From positions 1 to 64,000 of the forward strand of contig DATCRI010000011.1 in assembly GCA_036569045.1 (NCBI GenBank): a stretch of 64,000 bases of DNA. The letters run 5' to 3'. The notes below the pieces were generated by a model. That model ran no database searches. It saw nothing but the letters and a program-made list of their open reading frames with translations, and was not told where the DNA came from. This document shows positions 60,066 to 64,000 of the stretch, piece by piece (within the stretch, counting starts at the first letter, position 1; every line of letters starts with the position of its first letter). Origin of the DNA: Chthoniobacterales bacterium (lineage in GTDB: Bacteria > Verrucomicrobiota > Verrucomicrobiia > Chthoniobacterales > JAATET01). Both the position numbers and the translations under genes were made by a program.

Positions 60066-61721
60066 TTAGCGCCGGGCGATCGCTTCGCCGAGGTTCAGCT
60101 CCACGCCGAGGTCGCCGATGGCGGCCATCGACAGGCCGGCGAGCTCCGGGACCTCGGCGGCCATGGCCTTGAAGACTTCCTCGATGGAGTAGACGCCATT
60201 CTGGCCGCCGACGGCCACGGTGAGGTCACGGAGGATTTCCCAGTCGTCGCGGGCCTTGCCGGGGGCGGGAATGGCGCGGTTCAGCCGCTGGATGCGGCCG
60301 GCGAGGTTGATCATTGTTCCGCGTTTCTCGGCCGGGGCGCTCGCCGGGAGCAGGACGGTGGCGTGCGGGGTCGTGTTGTTCGGCAGGATGTCGAGGACGA
60401 CGAGGGTGTCGAGCTTCGCGAGGTCGCCGGCGGCGATGCCGCATTTGGTGGCGTCTTCGCCGAGCACAAGCAGGCCGCGGATGGAGCCGCTGGCCACGCC
60501 GGCGCCGATATCCTGCAGCCGGCCGGGGAGGTGCATGCCCAGGAGCTTCGCGCCGGTGGTGTTCGGATTGCCGTCGTTGGCGATGAGGTAGCCGTCGCCT
60601 TCCTGCGGGCGGGGCAGGATGTCGATCTGGTCGATGCCAAGGGCCTGGGCGAGCCGCCGGGCGAGGAAGAGCTCCTCGTTCGTCATGCGGGCGGAGGCGA
60701 TCATCGCGAGGCGGGAGGGCTCGAGGGCCTTCAGCCGCGAGGCGGCGGTGGCGATGGCCTCGCTCCACGCGACGGGGGAGTTCTTCACGAGCGGCGTCTT
60801 GAGGCGGTCCGCATCGTGGAGGTAATGGAAATTCAGCCGGTGGCTGTCGGGCATCCAGCAGGAGTTCACGAAGTCGTTCTCGCGCGGGGTGATGCGGTGG
60901 ACGATGCCTTCGCGCGAGGAGATGACGATGTTCGTGCCGGTGCCGCAGTTCGTGTCGATGGTCTTGGTCTCCTTGAGGAACCAGACGCGCATCTTGAAGC
61001 GGAAGTCCTTGCTGGTGAGGGCGCCGACGGGGCAGATGTCGACGGTGTTGAGCGAGTAGTTGTTGTCGAGGCGCTTGCCGGGATAGACGGTGAGCGTGGT
61101 GTGGCTGCCGCGGTTCACGAAGCCGAGGACGTCGTCGTGCGCAACCTCCTGCATGAAGCGGATGCAACGCGAGCACATGATGCAGCGCTCGTCGTCGAGG
61201 ACGATGCGCTCGCCGATGTCGACGCGCTTGGGCTTCTTGACCTTCTCCTCGATGAAGCGGGACTCGCCCTTGCCGTATTCGACGGAAAATTCCTGGAGGC
61301 GGCACTCGCCGGCCTGGTCGCAGATGGGGCAGTCGAGCGGGTGATTGATGAGGAGGAACTCCATCACGCCCTTGCGGCAGTCCTCGACGAGCTCGCCGGT
61401 GGTGCGCACGCCCATGCCCTCGCTGATCTCGGTGGCGCAGGAGATGGCCGGGCGCGGGCTCCAATTCAGGATCGGGTGGCCGTCCTCGCCGAGCTCGGGC
61501 TTGCGATCCGCGCCCATCTTCGGCATGCCGAGCTGGACAAGGCACATGCGGCAGTTGCCCGGCGAGCTGAGCTTCGGGTGGTAGCAGTAGTGCGGGACGT
61601 ATTGGCCGGCCTTCATGCAGGCCTCGATGAGCCGGGTGCCCTTGGGGAACTGGCGCCATTCGCCGTCGACCTGGACGTTGAGGAGGGGGACTTCCGTTTG
61701 CGGGGGAGCGGTCGTCGTCAT
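60066..61721 (-). CDS. nuoG: NADH-quinone oxidoreductase subunit G
   Basis: A 551-residue Fe-S subunit. N-terminal 2Fe-2S Cys set: YCYHPKLSSPGNCRMC with a later SCAT. Then the HxxxC-type 4Fe-4S ligand region HPLDCPICDQAGECRLQE, then CIMCSRCIRF with DICPVGAL. A shortened molybdopterin-like C-terminal domain follows (MIASARMTNEELFLARRLAQALG, LLVLGEDATKCG). It is shorter than the E. coli subunit (about 900 aa), as in many bacteria. Separated from nuoH by the channel gene and cassette array. Confidence 0.95.
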   Translation of the reverse strand: MTTTAPPQTEVPLLNVQVDGEWRQFPKGTRLIEACMKAGQYVPHYCYHPKLSSPGNCRMCLVQLGMPKMGADRKPELGEDGHPILNWSPRPAISCATEISEGMGVRTTGELVEDCRKGVMEFLLINHPLDCPICDQAGECRLQEFSVEYGKGESRFIEEKVKKPKRVDIGERIVLDDERCIMCSRCIRFMQEVAHDDVLGFVNRGSHTTLTVYPGKRLDNNYSLNTVDICPVGALTSKDFRFKMRVWFLKETKTIDTNCGTGTNIVISSREGIVHRITPRENDFVNSCWMPDSHRLNFHYLHDADRLKTPLVKNSPVAWSEAIATAASRLKALEPSRLAMIASARMTNEELFLARRLAQALGIDQIDILPRPQEGDGYLIANDGNPNTTGAKLLGMHLPGRLQDIGAGVASGSIRGLLVLGEDATKCGIAAGDLAKLDTLVVLDILPNNTTPHATVLLPASAPAEKRGTMINLAGRIQRLNRAIPAPGKARDDWEILRDLTVAVGGQNGVYSIEEVFKAMAAEVPELAGLSMAAIGDLGVELNLGEAIARR

Positions 61722-61870
61722 CGCAGGAAATTTACATGGGGGATTTCGGCGGGATTGTCCACGCTCAAACGCGCCGGACCTGGGCCGGAACCCATGTTAC
61801 GAAATCGTCACATTGGCCAACTTTGCGTCTCCTCCTCGCGCGGCAAGATCGCCCCCCTCTTCCAAAAACT

Positions 61871-63352
61871 ATGAAAACCTCCTCGAAATCCCGCCTTCGC
61901 CCCGCCGGCTGCCTCGGCGCCCTCGGACTGCTCGCTTCCGTGATCGCCGGCGCGCCCTCGCCCTCGCTGGCCGGCACCTCCACGTCCGCCTCCACATCGG
62001 ACATCACCGTCTCCGAAGAAAGCGCCCTCTCCGCCTGGTGGAACGGAAAATACGCCACGGGCAACTGGTTCGGCGTGCGTGACCTTCTCGAAGACCGCGG
62101 CATCAACTTCAGCGCGAAATACACCGGCGACTACTACGGCGTCGTCGACAGCCAGCGCGGCTCCCGCGGCTTCTGGGACCAGGAACTTGCCTTCGCGGCC
62201 ACGGTGAAATTCGACAAGCTCCTCGACGTCGAGGCCCTCGAGGGTCTCTCGGCCTTCGGCGGCGTGCGCTATCGCGACTCCCGCGCCGACTCGAACCCGA
62301 ACAACTTCGTGCAGGCCAGCGGCAACTTCCAGCCGTCGCACTTCCAGTCCGGCACGCAGTGGCGCCTCATCACCTTCGGTCTGGAATACGCCACGCCCGA
62401 GGCCTTCGGCGTGAAGCAGTTCCTCACTCTGCGCGGCGGCTGGATCCAGCCCCAGAAGGAATTCATCGACCAGCCGCTCTCGAAGCTGTTCGTGAATAAC
62501 ACCTTCGAATCCTCGAAGGGCATCGGCGGCAATATTCCCTTCTCGTCGAGCTACTCCACCTGGGGCGGCACGCTGAAGCTGAAGCCTACCGAGTGGTTCT
62601 ACATGAAGGGCGGCGCATTCCTCGCCTTCCCCAGCGCCACCTCGAGCTCGAACCACGGCCTCGCCATGGAAGGCTACGCGCAGGATCCCAGCCGGAACGG
62701 CACCCTCTGGATGGCGGAAACCGGCGTCACGCCTTCGTTCGGTGAAGCCAAGCTCGACGGCAAATACGCCATCGGCGGCTACTACTTCGGCGTCGGCAAC
62801 AACTCGTTCTTCGGCGAGCGCTACGCGGGCCAATACGGCTTTTACGGGCAGGCCGACCAGCAGTTCTTCCGCGAGCCGTCGCCCGAGGTCGAGGTCCTGG
62901 CCAAGGGCCCGTCCGACAGCAAGTCCGTCGTGGACGACAAGTCCGGCAAGAGCTTCAAGGAGCCCGTCTCCATGGAAAAGCCAAAGCTCAGCAAGCAGGG
63001 CCTCTACATGTTCAACCTCGTGACCTTCGCGCCGAAGTATAACAACATCCTGCCGTTCTACTTCCACACCGGCTTCAGCTACGTCGGCCTCATCCCCGGC
63101 CGCGACGAAGACCAGACGCTCCTCGCGTTCGGCTACGGCTCCTACAGCTTCTCCAACATCGAGAACCTTCAGGAAAACGTCGGCAACGTGAACCAGCCGA
63201 ACTACACCGCCGTGCTCGAAGCGGGCTACCGCATCCAGCTCAACAAGTGGCTCTACACCCAGCCCTTCGTGCAATACATCATCAAGCCGAACGGCACGGG
63301 CAACGTCCAGAACGCCACCATCCTCGGCGTCCAGAGCAGCGTGATCTTCTAA
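61871..63352 (+). CDS. OprB-family carbohydrate-selective porin
   Basis: A 493-residue outer-membrane porin with a signal peptide (RPAGCLGALGLLASVIAGAPSPSLAG). The OprB start ATGNWFGVRDLLEDRGINFSAKYTGDYYGVVDSQ, the barrel repeats, and the C terminus VQSSVIF with terminal Phe are clear. It probably admits sugars. It is divergent from nuoG across about 149 bp and followed by a strong terminator. Confidence 0.9.
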   Translation: MKTSSKSRLRPAGCLGALGLLASVIAGAPSPSLAGTSTSASTSDITVSEESALSAWWNGKYATGNWFGVRDLLEDRGINFSAKYTGDYYGVVDSQRGSRGFWDQELAFAATVKFDKLLDVEALEGLSAFGGVRYRDSRADSNPNNFVQASGNFQPSHFQSGTQWRLITFGLEYATPEAFGVKQFLTLRGGWIQPQKEFIDQPLSKLFVNNTFESSKGIGGNIPFSSSYSTWGGTLKLKPTEWFYMKGGAFLAFPSATSSSNHGLAMEGYAQDPSRNGTLWMAETGVTPSFGEAKLDGKYAIGGYYFGVGNNSFFGERYAGQYGFYGQADQQFFREPSPEVEVLAKGPSDSKSVVDDKSGKSFKEPVSMEKPKLSKQGLYMFNLVTFAPKYNNILPFYFHTGFSYVGLIPGRDEDQTLLAFGYGSYSFSNIENLQENVGNVNQPNYTAVLEAGYRIQLNKWLYTQPFVQYIIKPNGTGNVQNATILGVQSSVIF

Positions 63353-63380
63353 TCACCGCTCGCGAACTCTTCGAACAATC

Positions 63381-63420
63381 CGGGCCCCGTGGATTCCTTC
63401 CGCGGGGCCCGTCTTCTTTA
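63381..63420 (+). terminator. Rho-independent terminator after the porin
   Basis: GGGCCCCG / CGGGGCCC stem (63382-63410) with a 13-nt loop, then GTCTTCTTT. It lies 29 bp after the porin stop and may also serve the convergent gene. Confidence 0.75.
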
Positions 63421-63435
63421 CCGACGGCGGCCGCG

Positions 63436-64000
63436 CTACGCCGTCAACCCGCAGCGGCGGAGCACCGCACCGAGGTCGTCGAGCCGGACGGGTTTGGTCA
63501 CGAAATCGTCCATGCCCGCGCTCAGGCATTTCAGGCGGTCGCTCGGCATGGCATTGGCCGTGAGGGCGATCACCGTGATCCGCGGATTCACGCCAGGAAC
63601 CTCGCCGGAGCGAATGCGCTGCGTGGCCTGGTAACCATCGAGCTGCGGCATCTGGCAATCCATGAAGACCGCGTCGTAGCGGCGCTCGGCGATCAATTGC
63701 AACGCGGTTTCGCCGTCGCTGGTCACATCGACCCGATGCCCGAGCCGCTCGAGCAGCAGCTTTGCGACGCGCTGGTTGGAAATATTGTCCTCGACCAGCA
63801 GAAGCTCGAGACCGCTGGCGGACTCGACGAAGGCGGGCGCCGAAGAACTCGCCGGCGCGGAATCCGCCGCACCGACCAGCCGCAACAGCGTGCGCCGCAA
63901 TTCCGCGCCGCGCACCGGCTTCGTGAGGATCGCGTCGAAAAGATGCTCCCCGTCGATCAGGCCATGCGAGGCCGCCGACGAGAGCAGAACGAGCTGATCC
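63436..64000 (-). CDS. C-terminal receiver domains of a hybrid kinase or response regulator (5' end outside window)
   Basis: The frame is open to the window edge. The visible 188 residues contain the end of one receiver (LVLLSSAASHGLIDGEHLFDAILTKPVRGAELRRTLLRLVG, with the conserved Lys) and a complete second receiver: LLVEDNISNQRVAKLLLERLG, phospho-acceptor Asp in AVFMDCQMPQLDGYQA, VIALTANAM, and FVTKPVRL. Tandem receivers at the C terminus are typical of large hybrid histidine kinases. Convergent with the porin. Confidence 0.88.
   Translation of the reverse strand, partial: DQLVLLSSAASHGLIDGEHLFDAILTKPVRGAELRRTLLRLVGAADSAPASSSAPAFVESASGLELLLVEDNISNQRVAKLLLERLGHRVDVTSDGETALQLIAERRYDAVFMDCQMPQLDGYQATQRIRSGEVPGVNPRITVIALTANAMPSDRLKCLSAGMDDFVTKPVRLDDLGAVLRRCGLTA

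Noticed and set aside
60057-61874. A 605-codon plus-strand frame
   Set aside because: Antisense of nuoG, ending inside the porin leader; no recognisable domain.

Overview
The window is GC-rich chromosomal DNA from a Gram-negative heterotroph. Outer-membrane porins, a PEP-CTERM exported protein, complex I genes and intergenic GCGGAAT/ATTCCGA heptamer repeats fit Verrucomicrobiota best. That assignment is inferred from gene content, not from a marker gene.

Region 1 (1-7353) is core chromosome. It holds a 5'-truncated-view RluE-type pseudouridine synthase, a metallophosphoesterase, a cyclic-nucleotide-binding protein and NAD(P)HX repair (nnr). A minus-strand run follows: a small coiled-coil protein, a LytS/LytTR two-component pair, an 80-aa protein, PrxQ/Bcp and a degenerate GTPase with a DUF697-like tail.

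Region 2 (about 7.77-23.6 kb) is a long plus-strand organosulfur cluster. A LIV-type ABC transporter (two ATPases, two permeases, one binding protein) is followed by an SfnB-like flavoprotein, an outer-membrane barrel, SfnG dimethylsulfone monooxygenase, an MsuE/SsuE FMN reductase, a second SfnB-like enzyme, RibBA, an SfnR-type sigma-54 activator, SsuD, a YezD-like protein and an FAD/NAD(P) protein. Two sigma-54-like promoters and a twice-repeated inverted repeat (ACGACT-N5-AGTCGT) sit at control points. Uptake, flavin synthesis, flavin reduction, C-S cleavage and regulation are therefore all encoded together.

Region 3 (23631-34737) is an 11.1-kb integrative mobilizable element in the 3' end of tRNA-Asn, bounded by a perfect 25-bp direct repeat. 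It carries a tyrosine integrase, 12-bp-spaced arm-type repeats at both ends, a MobQ-type relaxase joined to a DUF3991/Toprim region, a candidate oriT, a toxin-antitoxin pair, an unusual tRNA with a UAU anticodon and a long variable arm, and a remarkable open reading frame. That frame joins the nuclease half of a type I HsdR to the C-terminal sensor part of an Avs-like STAND protein.

Region 4 (34870-49851) holds an SDR/DUF2867 protein and a reductive pyrimidine-degradation set: NCS1 permease, class III aminotransferase, dihydropyrimidinase, MMSDH, PreA without its ferredoxin domain, and a ureidopropionase-type hydrolase. Interspersed are a PAS-SpoIIE phosphatase, a DUF5069 protein, two alpha/beta hydrolases and a PEP-CTERM endonuclease/exonuclease-family protein.

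Region 5 (49858-61721) is nuoH-N and nuoG of complex I, split by an ionotropic-glutamate-receptor-like channel gene and a small integron-type cassette array (two attC sites, two cassette genes, no integrase). The window ends with an OprB-type porin, a terminator and the C-terminal end of a hybrid kinase or receiver protein.
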